Origin: Symsagittifera roscoffensis
Taxonomy: Eukaryota; Xenacoelomorpha; Acoela; Convolutidae
NCBI RefSeq assembly: GCF_963678635.1
Contig: NC_087067.1
Span: forward strand, 1,924,001 to 1,984,000
Length of the DNA: 60,000 nucleotides
Reading direction: 5' to 3'
This document shows, one piece after another, positions 40,427-51,478 of this stretch. Position 1 is the stretch's first letter, and the number at the start of each line of letters is the position of its first letter. Made by a program: the position numbers and the translations under genes. The notes below the pieces were generated by a model that saw nothing but the letters and a program-made list of their open reading frames with translations, ran no database searches and was not told where the DNA came from.

Positions 40427-40638
40427 AGTAGTATAAAAATGTGTTCCCAAACCTATTGACTTTGAGCTCTCCCTTTCGCCCCTATTAAACAAGAAATCAG
40501 TCTACAAATGGGTTAATAGTCATTCGACAGCTTTTTGAAAAATTGATATCCAAAATCGTAAATATTAGAGAAAAACAGCCAGTTTCACAATAAAGAAAAA
40601 ACTAGACAGAAACCGACGCTTGTGCTTGTGGCGCGACC

Positions 40639-40990
40639 TTGGAACATTTTCAAGGAGGACAATGGAAAAACGATTTCTTTTGCCTAAACAACCACGAAAT
40701 GAAAAATTCCACAAACGAACTAGAACATTCGGTGTGCGCCTCAGAACGTTATAGAAACTATCTCCTCAGCGCAGAAGTCGAAATCGTGACAGACCATAAA
40801 GCCCTAACTTCGGCCCTTTCAGACAACTATAGTAAAAAACACTATGCATAGCAGACTAACCCGCTAGGTAAACAGATTGCTACCTTTTAATTTTGAAAAT
40901 TCTCATCTCCCAGGCACGAACATGGGTTTTACTGACTTTTGATCTAAATTACCTTCCGGCATAGCCTTACCACCCTAACATTACGACAAA
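40639..40990 (+). pseudogene. RNase H remnant of element 3
   Basis: Readable motifs include STNELEHSV, ASERYRNYLLSAEVEIVTDHKAL and, in another frame, a GTNMGFTDF-like end. They align with element 2 RNase H (STNELELLGV, ITDHKALLSAL, GKDMGFTDL). The frame is broken near 40850. Confidence 0.75.
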
Positions 40991-41454
40991 AAAAGTTGTA
41001 GTCGCTTCAAATGACAAAGTTCGGAAAAAAAAAATTTATGGAGACAGTTTTTACTATGTAAAAATAAACTCTTTAGATAGATCGTCGGTCGCTTAAATTA
41101 CAATTACATTTTTTAAAAAAGATATCCCGTCGGGAGTTGACAATTCAAGCAATCTGATAGGTCTAAATTAGTTCAATAGCATCATTCAATCTTAAAATTA
41201 CTGCCGCTATCATCTCTTGTATTGCTCAGTCAACCAAAATTTGCATAATTCTCAGTCAACCAAAATTTGCATAAATCTCATATCAGTGCAGAAAATTGTT
41301 CTTCAAAGTGCGTACCTGTTGACAATTGTAAGTTTAACTATAGAAGCATTACGTTTACGGGCAAGTTCCTTTTATACCTTATCATGCAAAACATTCATTT
41401 ATTTCCACTGAAAAAGAAGTCCTCGGGACAGATGGGATTGATAAAACAGCCTTT

Positions 41455-43673
41455 GTGTTATTTATACCGGGAGAGCACAAAATAGCATTAAAAGTCAACG
41501 ACAACTTTCTCTCTAACAATCATACAAACCTTCTGAAGAGATACAAATCGGATCTGGTTTTAACAACTCCCCTATATTCCCGGAAGAACTATGAAAAAAA
41601 CCTCAATGTGAAAGACGACCTCGTGTTCATGGATCAGAAGCTAGTCGTACCAGCAGCCATTTGGGAAACATTCAGCTCTCTGTTACACAAAACGTATCCA
41701 GGCCAAATTGGAGTGAAGGTTTTAGCTGCGTTTACTTGCTGGGAAATCATCATGGGAAGTCGTGTAACCAGTGCTTGAAAGCCGTTAAGAATTTGAAAAT
41801 GTTACTCGGAACGGAACACACGACAAAGTTTCCGAAGAAATAAATTTGGACTTCGCAGGTCTGTTGGACGCTTTTCGGGCAAAAAGACATCCTTCTCTGC
41901 ATCGACAGTTTCTTATACTTTCCTTTGACGAAAGTAGCCACCAATAGCACCTCAAATTCCGTCATTACCTTTTAAAACTATTACTGTCATCTTCACGGAT
42001 TTCTAGGAAAGCTTAGAGTCGACCATGGGTCCTGTTTTTATCTCACGATTTTCAGTCCTTCTGTGGAAAATTCAATTCAACAACGAAATCATTTACTGTA
42101 CAGTCGGAGATCGTAGATCTAATGGGTTTGCGGAAAAACTTGTATCTACTGTAAAATCTAAATTTATTGGCCATGTCATTCGAATTACCAAAATTTTTTC
42201 CTTGATTTCTTCCATCGATAATTTTTTTTAGAAATTCAGAATTTAAAAAAACCTTCGATTGGTTGTACCCCCATCGAGAAACATTTTAATGGAACCGCTA
42301 TTACCAAATGGAACTTTTTTTGATAGCAATTTAGATAAAGGAAAGTCTATCTTATCAGACCAACGCGCAAAAAAATGGGAACTGTACGCTGGGGCAGAAG
42401 ACGGCTACTTGGACGCCGACATGGAGACACAAACAGGCTCACAGGAAAACCTACCCTTAGCCCTATCACGCCCTACAACGGAACTGCATAGACCTGGAAA
42501 AGCCAGCTGACCCACGAAGAAACTAGCCTGTGGAGGTAAATAAGAAAGAAAGGCTACTAACAGAAAAAAAGGGGAACACTATTTTAACCTGGTAAAGGAT
42601 AACGTCATCGAGTCTTCAGATCACACATATAAGCTCGATAATGTTCACATCTTGCGTAAAAGTGTCACATCTTGCGGTTTAGCGTTCAAAGTAAAACTGC
42701 TTCTCGGCCCGAAGAAAATTGTTTTGAGCCCTCCACCCATTGGGCATAACCTAACACTACTTTCGAAATTTACAGGAAAAAAGAAACTGTCACCACCGAA
42801 GAAGACCAACGGGGGAGATCGAATCAGCTCAGGCAGGGCACTTCAAGAGTGGATACACCTACTCGCACTCACGGGCTGACTAATGATCTGGCAGTGATGA
42901 GTCCCCTCGAAACACCCAGTGTTCCTCTGCATCTTTAGACCTAAAATCATGGGATGGGATAATCGGAGACTATTTTGATGACGTATCGAATAATAGCATG
43001 CCTCTTAGTCAAGAAGTCGGGTCAGGGACTAACCATAAGTTAAGCGTTACAGGTGACGATCGTACGCTCTCAGCGCCCTCTCACTCATGTGGACCCGCAG
43101 GACATCCTATAGATTTAGTCGTTCCCGAACCTGTGTTAAGAATTGGCTCAGAAAAAAACAGACACTTCTGGATAATAACCCTGAAAATCTCTCCCCGTTG
43201 TTTTATCAACCAAGGCCGTCCAATCCTCGCAGGAATGTGCCCTCCCCCCCCATATTCTTCAGCGAACAAAGATACATCGGCAACGTACTCGAAGAAAAAA
43301 AAACACGGTTAAAGAAGTGATTACGTTAGAGGTAAAGCCACATACTTCCCCGAGGGCCAACTTCACAAACAACTCACTTTCAGACTTTCTAACGACGCTT
43401 GTGGATTTACCGTCGAAACACACATTAGGAACCGAAACCACTCTATACTGGTCTTCCCAAAAGTCTACCCCAACGGGACGAGCCAGCCGGACTCCGATCC
43501 AGACCATACGTTCATCCACCAGATCCAATTTCACACCTCAACTTATAGCGGATGCCTCAAGAAATGATACAGGCAATATCAGCGAAATATCCTCACCAAT
43601 CGATTCTGAACTCAAAAATTATGTAGATGAATTTGATTCAAAATTCAATTATAAACTCCCAGTATCTTATTGA
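41455..43673 (+). pseudogene. Integrase and C-terminal remnant of element 3
   Basis: Pieces of the integrase zinc domain (FMDQKLVVPA, LLHKTYPGQIGVK) and of the end of the catalytic core (CTVGDRRSNGFAEKL, with the catalytic E of the element 2 LVEKL motif) are readable at 41581-41730 and about 42090-42150, in several frames. From 42259 to 43673 follow fragments of the acidic C-terminal region. They end with a short acidic tail (SSPIDSELKNYVDEF), parallel to the end of the element 2 protein. Confidence 0.7.
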
Positions 43674-44004
43674 TTTAAAAAAAAAATTTATTGTGTTTTA
43701 CAGATCTCATTTCAGATTAGCTTCGTTATTGTGTATGTCATTTTGCACATGTTTAATGTACAATTTCAAATTGTAGAGTTGATTTGTTTTTTTCAATAGA
43801 TTTCATCTGTGTAAATTCTGTAAATTCACCCATTGTACATTTGTACTTATCAAACTTTCAATTGTAGATTTTATCATTTCTTGTTATTCTGTTATTTGTT
43901 CATGGTGCAGTTTGTAAACTTTGTTTCTTCTTTGAACAGGGAAATGGGTGCATACAGAATTAGTTTTGGCTAATTGTAAGTTTTAAAATTTTTCGTGTGA
44001 GAAA
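43674..44004 (+). other. 3' untranslated part of element 3
   Basis: AT-rich DNA between the last readable coding piece and the 3' LTR. It ends in 'gtgtgagaaa', a weak polypurine tract directly before TGTTGTG. Confidence 0.55.
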
Positions 44005-44218
44005 TGTTGTGATATGTTTTTATGATTATGTCATTATGACCCTCAGTAATGATTAGATACCAGTCAACACTTCGCATGATTCGACAATTGGTCGATCATC
44101 GTTAGTTTTTTTCTTTAAGAACAAACGTTTTAGTTTAGACTTCATTTTACTTCTTTAATTATTTGAAGTAATTGTACACACTGTACATAACTATCTAGAT
44201 TATTTCAACAATTTATTA
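44005..44218 (+). repeat. 3' LTR of element 3
   Basis: 214 bp, TGTTGTGATATG...CAATTTATTA. It shares with the 5' LTR the phrases 'gattagataccagtca', 'acaaacgtt' and 'actatctagattatt'. Confidence 0.85.
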
Positions 44219-44223
44219 GGGCC

Positions 44224-44930
44224 AGAAAAGTTTTTGTGGGCTTAAAAACATTGACCGAATAACCATCTTCACAAAAACCACCTTGTTACATGTACATGTT
44301 CAGATGGTTTCATATTTATTGTCATTTTTTTTTCCTGAAATTGAACTGACACAGATTCTTACTAAAAAAGACACAAGGCTGGCGCAATTCAGTTGAATCA
44401 AAACAAGTGCAATCATCTGAGTTGGGTCTAATATGTGAAAAGAGGGAATTTCTGGAAAAAAATAGAAAATATAATTTAGAGAAATAGGAAGCCAATTCAA
44501 TTTTATAAATTCGACCGTCATAATTTCTGTCTTTTTGATTTTTTAAAACTCTATCATTGCTTTTCAAAAACTCTATCTTCCAAAAACCTATTTATGAAGC
44601 CTGGCTTTTTTTTAGTTCTGTTTATGGCATCCTGAGAAAGTTTACGGGCTACTGGTTAAGAATCAGAGGTGAATCCAGGATTTTCCCGAACTTGAGATTT
44701 TTGAAAGAAATTGAAAATTTTATTTGATCATTCGACCAAATGATTTTCCAAAAATTTTTATTTTGAGAAGTTTTTCTACGCGTCCGGCAGTTGTTTGAAA
44801 AGCAATTTCTGAGAGTTACATTTTAGGCCCTCTTTTGATGATTTTAAGCAGAAATAGCGTATTTCTGTCACGCGCTTCCCGACAAAAATAGAAAGTGCCC
44901 GGCTAGAAAACGTGCAGTCGGTCAGCCTAA
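44224..44930. other. No gene seen
   Basis: AT-rich sequence between element 3 and the presumed edge of element 4. Only short overlapping frames are open. Confidence 0.4.
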
Positions 44931-47059
44931 AATGGATACTGTAAAATAGTACCAAAATGATTCGTCAATTCGATAGTCCTACTTTTAGTATTACTTCACG
45001 GCGTGCAATTTTTAACCTATGAGTCACATCGTTTGAAAAACAGAACTGAACAGGAGTGAGTTAGGACCGAAGTGTATAACTCATAGAGTAATTTCGGATA
45101 GGGTACACCGTCTGCTCGTCACGCTATCTTATTTTCGGCCGGATAGATTCGTGCAACTTCTTAGTCTAATACCGATCCTAATCTTACTCTTATACTATCT
45201 AGTCTCAGGTTGTTTAACTAGTCTCTGCTAGGCTCAATAGATCTAGGGTATACTGGTTTATTGCGGCTGCTGAAGTACTCGGGAGAGTTCAACTAATTTC
45301 TAAGTTAAATTCAAATCTCTCTGGTGCTGAAATTACAAGTAATTTCAGCACTTACAAATAAGTGGATTGTTAGTTAGATGGATCATGATTGGTTAATATT
45401 AAATACTTTACATTGGTAAAATATCTAATTTATCCAATCATAAAATGTAGTTTAGATCAGGTTCCACCCATCCGGGTTTTACAGAGTTTTTTTAGAATAG
45501 TTTTTCTGCAATTCGAAAGATGGATGAAGGACGTTGGTATTTGGCGAACATCTTATTTCTTCTGGGTTTTCTTATTAGAGAAGTCCCAGATTCAATCATT
45601 GTGTCTTCTCAAGACAACGACTGGGTTTTCGCAACAAACTCAAATCTGATTTCAGAATGGTTGGCTATGTCAGGTTTTTCTGTTTCATTGGTGAGAACTT
45701 CTTTGTGTTTGACCTTGTCTGGGAATGGCGTGGAGATTGTGCGTGGAGGGGATGCCTGGTTACTCGGATCTGTACGTATACCTGAACATCGAGGTGGTCA
45801 TTGGTCTAGTTCAATGAAGTCCTTTTCTACGAAGTCAAGTCGTACTCTAAATCCTTTGAGTTGTGATTGTGGGCGGCATATTGATTGTAGTTGGCCATTC
45901 TTTCTCGAGTGTAGTAGGGTCGTTTTGTCTTTGGATGTTCGTCCTTGGTGTTGTATTCTGATCTATGTATTGCATAATGTAATTTACATTTTATAAAACT
46001 TTTATTAGTTTAATATTTTTTAATTATGATTTTAGTTAGTTGTTTTCACAAAAGCTTTTTGTTTTAGTTCAGTTATTTTGAAGAGTTACTCACCCTTGAG
46101 TAGCTCTTATTAAAAATAGGAGTGTGGTCACAAAGCGTGGATGTAGCACGGTGGGTTAGGCCGGCTATAGAGCATGCTCAGGACGTCCTTCCTGGTGGGT
46201 TAGGCCAGGAGTGGGAGTATGATTGCATGCGGTTTTTGTGAGAGGTCCTGTTATGTGACAACGTTTTATGTTGGGTTTGTTGTGGTTTTTCTTATGTTTT
46301 GTTGGTTGTGTCTTTTTTTCAAAAATCAAATTGTTTGTGGTATGGGTTTGTCTTTCGACTTTTTTGTGTTTTATTATTTCTTTCTTAGACTTTATAATAG
46401 TCTTCAAAAGAATAATTTATCCAGTTTTAAACTGGGTTAATCCGGTTTGGGTACCGTTGGTTTCCTTTTCTTAGTCATGCTGTTATGCTATGTGTTGTGG
46501 TGTTTAGTAAGCTGCATTGGTTAGTTTTGTTTAGTATATAATTCCTTTCCAACCGGGTTAAAGGAAAGTTTGAAACGTGTTATCTTGTGTTAGAGTTATC
46601 GAGTGTGAAAGCTTGAAACTGAAATTCATTATTTTAAACAATTCTTCGTGGGCGAGCTGTGCGAGTGTGGATAGAATTCTTATGCGAGTGAATGAAAATA
46701 TCAAAAGGTTAGTACTGCTTTTGCTTCTTATGAATTTACTACATAGAATTTTAATTTTACTGCTAGTTGTTGGGGGAAATTAAGTTACAAATTTTTATCA
46801 TTATTAGATTTACTGCTGGTGGGGGAAAAATTTATAAATTAATTTACTGCATTGGTATTATATTTATTTAATTGTTGGTGCAAAAAGTTAATAGGGTTTC
46901 AAACAGTTTTGAAGAAGTTTGCTATTTTTTATTTTTCTTTTGTGAATTTTTCAGATGATCGTTGGATGAAGGCTAAAATTCTAAAGAAAACATGGATAAA
47001 GAATGGTGAGTTTCTAATGTTTGAATTAATTAGTAATATGTATAATTCATACTTACCTG
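44931..47059 (-). other. 3' non-coding region and probable 3' LTR of element 4
   Basis: About 2 kb after the last open frame, without a convincing gene. The 3' LTR should be here. A possible polypurine tract is AGAAGAAATAAGA followed by TGTTCGCC (minus strand, about 45543-45556), but several alternatives exist. A plus-strand frame of 158 codons (45520-45996) runs antisense to the element and is not supported by any recognisable motif. Confidence 0.4.
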
Positions 47060-47902
47060 TTAGTCGTCGGGGAAGAAACCGTGGGGGAAAATGTCGTGAA
47101 TGAGATCTGAAGTTGTTAGTAGTTTGGCTAATATGCGGATGATATTTTTAGTTTGAAGCAGTGGCCAAAGCAATTGAAGTGCCTTAATTGTGGTTAGTTC
47201 TTCAGTGCCAACTGCAAATTTATAAGGTGTGTTTTGGATTAGATTATATATTTTGTGGTTGAATTTAGTGTTATGGATGAATTCTAAAATGGGGATTTCT
47301 ATAGGTTGTACAAACTCGTGTGGGATGAGGAAGGGTCGGGATTCTTCTGCGTTGAAGGTCTTGGTGATGGGACAAAAGATATACATTTGGGTTATGGGAT
47401 CATAATTTCGAAGAATACCATGAAAGTTAGTATCTTTAATGCAATATGTGAAGTTAAGAAAGAATGGTGAGGTGTATTTGGAATTGATGAATTGAAAACG
47501 ATGGTGTGGTTGTCTGGAGGGAGTGTGTAGGTCAAAGTGATTTTGGATGAAACGATAATAAGTATATGTGTGTGTTTGTTTAGTGCGCAACATAATATCG
47601 TGTGTGCAGTGCAAATCTCTTTCATGTGGTGCAAGGAAATGAAAGGTTAGTGAAAATATTTGGAAGCGTTCTTTAAAACTTTCGTAAGCTTGCGTGTCTG
47701 TTAGTGCTTCTGAGATAATGTGGTCAAACTTGCGATCGAAGATATTTAGTGTAAATACATATGGTGTTTTAATGAAAAATTTCTCGGTGATTTGTGGGTT
47801 AGCGAAGCGATCGTCGTCTAAGAATTGATCTTGGTTAGTTCTGATGATGTTATGGTCGTAATATTCTAGTGTATATTCATTAGCTCGGGGTGCAGTGTGT
47901 TT
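47060..47902 (-). CDS. Unrecognised ORF of element 4, last frame, no usable ATG
   Basis: 280 codons are open between a TAA at 47903-47905 and the stop at 47060. The first ATG is about 100 codons in, so this frame is unlikely to start on its own. It overlaps the end of the preceding ORF by about 23 bases in the +1 phase, which suggests that the two were one protein, joined by programmed frameshifting or split by a small mutation. The residues look globular (FFIKTPYVFTLNIFDRKFDH, FSLTFHFLAPHERD). No family is recognised. Confidence 0.6.
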   Translation of the reverse strand, partial: KHTAPRANEYTLEYYDHNIIRTNQDQFLDDDRFANPQITEKFFIKTPYVFTLNIFDRKFDHIISEALTDTQAYESFKERFQIFSLTFHFLAPHERDLHCTHDIMLRTKQTHTYTYYRFIQNHFDLHTPSRQPHHRFQFINSKYTSPFFLNFTYCIKDTNFHGILRNYDPITQMYIFCPITKTFNAEESRPFLIPHEFVQPIEIPILEFIHNTKFNHKIYNLIQNTPYKFAVGTEELTTIKALQLLWPLLQTKNIIRILAKLLTTSDLIHDIFPHGFFPDD

Positions 47903-48866
47903 TTAGTGATTTTTTGTATCCAATGTAAGTAAATTGTCTAGGTGTTAGTGGTGTAGTGAGTCGATATAGCATGTCCATATTTCGTTCTATATCGATATGA
48001 GTGTTAGATAAAGGTAAGCAAAGGGGATTTGTAAAATGATAATATGAGGTCCAAGGAAGGGTAGGCATTAAAACGTATTCGTCTACAAAGTTACGTGTCT
48101 CGTTAGTGTCATGAGGGGTGTTTAAGGTGTATTGTGGAAATGAGGGTAAGGTGATAGCTAAAAATTCTTTTGTGTTAGTGTGTTGTGGATGGTTGATGTA
48201 TTCACGGGCTGTTCCTGGTTTCGCTGGGAAAGGATGGTTGGGGAACTTTCTTTTAAAAGTGCGGTAAGCTCTATTAGTGTTGAGTGAAGATACAGTAGTT
48301 GTGGATGATGGTGCTAATGAATCAGTATAAATTGAAGAGGGTGTAGGGGTAGGAGGGTTGGATGAATCTATTGTGGATGAGATTTGGTTTATGGTTGGGG
48401 TGTCAAGGTGATAGGATTGTTGTTGTAAGGTAATGAAATTATCTAGTTCTGGGGAGATTCGGGGGGTGTCTGAAGAATGAGATGATTGGTTTGAGTGAAG
48501 TGAGGAGTAGGTTGGAGTGACTTGGGAAGCATAAGAGGGTGTAGAATTGGTTGGGTCAGGGTTATTTGGTAGTATGGGTTGAAAAGGGGGTTGGGAAAAA
48601 TTTAAGGGATTGGTGTGAAAATTATTTGATGGAGATGGTTCAGAGTCGGCAAATTCATCGGGGGTTTCAATATTCGGGTTATTGAGTTGTGAGATGGAGT
48701 ATAAAACTGAGATGTGTGAATTAGTATCGGAATTCATGCCGGATGTTACATTACTGGATGGGAAATCGGGTGGCGGAAAAGCAAAAAGTGGTATTATTGG
48801 GATTGGAGTGGTGAGGTTGGTTGGGTGGGAATTTGATCGGTGTAGGGATCCAAGTTGTCGGCTCAT
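47880..48866 (-). CDS. Pro/Ser/Thr-rich ORF downstream of env (element 4)
   Basis: 328 codons. The ATG overlaps the env stop as ATGA (48866-48863), so translation may be coupled to termination of env. The first 190 residues are rich in Ser, Pro, Thr and Asn and are probably disordered. The last 130 look folded and basic (RAYRTFKRKFPNHPFPAK, then YVLMPTLPWTSYYHF). No homologue is recognised. It resembles, in overall build, the frame just upstream of env (51466-52599): a disordered Pro/Ser/Thr region followed by a compact C-terminal part. Nothing shows a signal peptide, so it is probably cytoplasmic or nuclear. Confidence 0.65.
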   Translation of the reverse strand: MSRQLGSLHRSNSHPTNLTTPIPIIPLFAFPPPDFPSSNVTSGMNSDTNSHISVLYSISQLNNPNIETPDEFADSEPSPSNNFHTNPLNFSQPPFQPILPNNPDPTNSTPSYASQVTPTYSSLHSNQSSHSSDTPRISPELDNFITLQQQSYHLDTPTINQISSTIDSSNPPTPTPSSIYTDSLAPSSTTTVSSLNTNRAYRTFKRKFPNHPFPAKPGTAREYINHPQHTNTKEFLAITLPSFPQYTLNTPHDTNETRNFVDEYVLMPTLPWTSYYHFTNPLCLPLSNTHIDIERNMDMLYRLTTPLTPRQFTYIGYKKSLKTHCTPS

Positions 48867-51478
48867 CGTGGGCTAAAAAAATTATTATTTTGAGACTGAA
48901 AAGCGGTGGTATGGGGTTGTTCTATAATTTGTTCATAAGTATTTTCATCTTGTGAGTGGTGTGGCATTATATGTTGGATGGGACTTTGTGATATGGTTGG
49001 TCTAAAATTATTATGTGTTATGGCTAAATTTCGAAAATTACGTGGGACTAGGGATAATGGATGGTTATGTGGTAGGGGTGGTAACTGTGGTGCTGTTGGT
49101 GTTGTGTCTGCATTGTTATGTTCTTCGTCGTATGTGTTCTGTCTTGTTGCTATTTTTGTGTTATATTCTTTTATTTGTGCGTCTAAAAGAATTTTGTTTA
49201 TAGATGTAGAAAATATTCCAAAAAATCCTGCAAATAGTATGCGTGCTACACTTGCTTGTCGATTGACTTGTGTGTGTATAGCACATGTGTTATAGATTCC
49301 TTTTAAGAGTGAAAAAAGAAATCCAATAAAGTTAAACATTGCGTATAAAATAGTTAGTTTTTCTAAGATGTAGTAGGGCCATCCTAGAAAATCAAGAATT
49401 TCATTCTTGAGTGTAACAAAGCTAAAAATATTGATAGGTGATATATCTTGGGGACGGTATTTTTCACCGTTTAGATATATATAATCTTTAATGTCTTTAA
49501 AATATCCGCTATAGTCTTGCGTATAGATGTCTGCAAATCCTGCGGTTTCGGCAAGTTTGCGTAAGTTTTGGTCAATTGATTGTCTTTGTATTGTGTCCAT
49601 TTGTGTTAATAATTCCTGGAATTGTTGTGTTCTAATGTGATGTTGAATATCTGATTTTGAGTATATTCCTATTGATTGTAAGTCTATATTTGGGTTTCGA
49701 GCGATAGCGCGAATGCTTTCCGGTGAAAATTTTTTGAGTGATTGCATTAATGTGGGATATGGGGTGAGAAGGTAATATTTATCTTCATCAGGGTTTAGTT
49801 GTACTACGTTGTGGCTATTTTCTGATCCACATGGAACTGCGGTATCCCAGAAATAGGTTCTTCGTGAAAGTGTGTCAACAAAATGTACTTTATTCTTATA
49901 AAAGATAGGGATTCTTTTATAACATCGTTTATCTTCAAAAACGTACAGTGGTGATACTTTTTTAGTACAAGTATAAAACCATAAGATGTTTCCTTCATAG
50001 TCTAAAAAATTTGATCTATTTCCTGATAGTAAATATCCTGCGTAGGGTATTTTTAATACTGCTAGTGCAAGTGATTGTAATATTTGTGTTCTTTCTAATT
50101 CGCATAGTTGGTGTAATGTTTCTAATTCGGAGAGTGACATTTCTTGAAAAATTCGGCTAATCGTGTAGTCTAGTTTCATATCTAAGTGAATATCATAGTG
50201 GATATTACCAAAATATGTATTATTCATTAGTGATAGTTCTTGTAAACGTGTGCTTTGATCGTTTTGGGGTTTTAAATGTCCACCAGGTTGACCTGTATTC
50301 TTTTGAAAATTAACTGGTATATATGATGTTCCTTCGTTTAGGGGATGACTTGTGGCGTATGGGTCGACTTTTATTTTTCCAGTGGTCATGTCGAATCCAT
50401 TTTCGTATTCAACTAATATTTCAGAGTATTGTGTTTTGTGAAGTGGGTTTCTGTATTTACATGCAAGTTCTGTTTCTTGATATTTTTGAAAACGTGTTAA
50501 TTTATTTTCTATATTATGAAGGTTTCGAAAATTTGAACTTATTTTGCGTAATGGATTTACATGTTCATATGGTATTGATTGTATAAAATATTTTTCGTGA
50601 AATTTTATCATACGAGCGTGTATTTTTGCTACTTGAAATGTTGTACATGTGTCTTCGGGGAACCAAACAATTGTTGCTTGTGTTCTGGTTGTAGGGTCGC
50701 AATAACCTTGGTCGTTTTTACAAGGTAATCTAATTCCTTGGTAAATCATTGTGTTGTCTGATAAATCTCGTGTGAGTTGTATTTTTTCGAGTTGTATTTT
50801 CCAATCGAAAAACATTATTTCTTGGTATCCTTTATTTTTTGTGTCTGCTTTGCAGTTTGATGGGTCATTTATACCAATGTGTGGTATCCAGTGTTTATCG
50901 TGTATGTCATAGGTTAATCGTCCGTGTGCGCCGTTGTATGGGTATTTTTCATCTAATTTTATATGTCCTTGATATCTTTCAAGTTCTGCTTGATGTACAG
51001 AATCTGAAAAAACTTGGAAATATACTAAATTTCTATCTGTGTTTTTATTTTTGGTGATGTTTAGTCGGAGTAACTCGTTTTTACAATCTTCGGGATTGAG
51101 ATGTAAAAGTCGTTCTATATTACTCTGGTAGAATGATTCATGGTCAAGTCGGTTTTTATTTCCGTTTGAGACTTGTGAACAATGTACTTTCTTTTCAGAA
51201 AATGTTGCTGTGAATTTATATCCTATAACTGTAGTTGCTCGGGCTTTTGAATAAAGTGTTGCTATGACATTTGTAGTTTCTATGGCTTGGGGTTCTGTTT
51301 CGCACTGTGATACTTGATTTATTGCATACTTGTGTAGTGTTTTTTGTTCGTTTTCTTCACAATCGTAATGTGTTACTAATAAATCTTGGGGTTCTGTGCG
51401 GGGAGAAGGGTTTATGTTTTGATTTGAGATTACTAGAAAAAGGAGTTGGAGAAAAATTAATAATTTTAGAATATACAT
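48863..51478 (-). CDS. Envelope-type fusion glycoprotein (element 4), chuvirus-like
   Basis: 871 codons, intact. Residues 1-19 are a signal peptide (hydrophobic ILKLLIFLQLLFLVIS). The ectodomain holds about 20 cysteines, including YDC near residue 40 and C59, and N-glycosylation sequons at about 140, 420 and 487. A block at about 488-550 has the pattern YEGNILWFYTC, CYKRIPIFYKN, HFVD and VPCG, characteristic of the glycoproteins of chuviruses and of insect Bel/Pao element envelopes, which are predicted class III fusion proteins. A hydrophobic segment at about 708-728 is a likely membrane anchor. A second at 743-763 and a tail of about 100 residues follow. It would mediate membrane fusion and cell entry of a particle. 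The first 13 bases overlap the preceding frame. The envelope assignment is firm; the chuvirus link is by motif pattern only. Confidence 0.8.
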   Translation of the reverse strand: MYILKLLIFLQLLFLVISNQNINPSPRTEPQDLLVTHYDCEENEQKTLHKYAINQVSQCETEPQAIETTNVIATLYSKARATTVIGYKFTATFSEKKVHCSQVSNGNKNRLDHESFYQSNIERLLHLNPEDCKNELLRLNITKNKNTDRNLVYFQVFSDSVHQAELERYQGHIKLDEKYPYNGAHGRLTYDIHDKHWIPHIGINDPSNCKADTKNKGYQEIMFFDWKIQLEKIQLTRDLSDNTMIYQGIRLPCKNDQGYCDPTTRTQATIVWFPEDTCTTFQVAKIHARMIKFHEKYFIQSIPYEHVNPLRKISSNFRNLHNIENKLTRFQKYQETELACKYRNPLHKTQYSEILVEYENGFDMTTGKIKVDPYATSHPLNEGTSYIPVNFQKNTGQPGGHLKPQNDQSTRLQELSLMNNTYFGNIHYDIHLDMKLDYTISRIFQEMSLSELETLHQLCELERTQILQSLALAVLKIPYAGYLLSGNRSNFLDYEGNILWFYTCTKKVSPLYVFEDKRCYKRIPIFYKNKVHFVDTLSRRTYFWDTAVPCGSENSHNVVQLNPDEDKYYLLTPYPTLMQSLKKFSPESIRAIARNPNIDLQSIGIYSKSDIQHHIRTQQFQELLTQMDTIQRQSIDQNLRKLAETAGFADIYTQDYSGYFKDIKDYIYLNGEKYRPQDISPINIFSFVTLKNEILDFLGWPYYILEKLTILYAMFNFIGFLFSLLKGIYNTCAIHTQVNRQASVARILFAGFFGIFSTSINKILLDAQIKEYNTKIATRQNTYDEEHNNADTTPTAPQLPPLPHNHPLSLVPRNFRNLAITHNNFRPTISQSPIQHIMPHHSQDENTYEQIIEQPHTTAFQSQNNNFFSPR

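Larger units (their letters stand above)
38519..44218 (+). mobile_element. Decayed Ty3/gypsy-type LTR retrotransposon (element 3)
   Basis: 5,700 bp on the plus strand. The 5' LTR is 38519-38754 and the 3' LTR 44005-44218, with a perfect 5-bp target duplication GGGCC at 38514-38518 and 44219-44223. Like element 2, its LTRs start TGTTGTG and its interior starts ATGGCGCAG at the LTR edge, so the two belong to one family. All reading frames are broken, and the reverse transcriptase region is mostly missing between protease (to about 40420) and RNase H (from about 40640). The LTRs differ much more than those of element 2, so this is an old insertion. Confidence 0.9.

Noticed and set aside
45520-45996. 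158-codon plus-strand ORF
   Set aside because: It runs antisense to element 4 in its 3' non-coding region, and no motif or splice context supports it.
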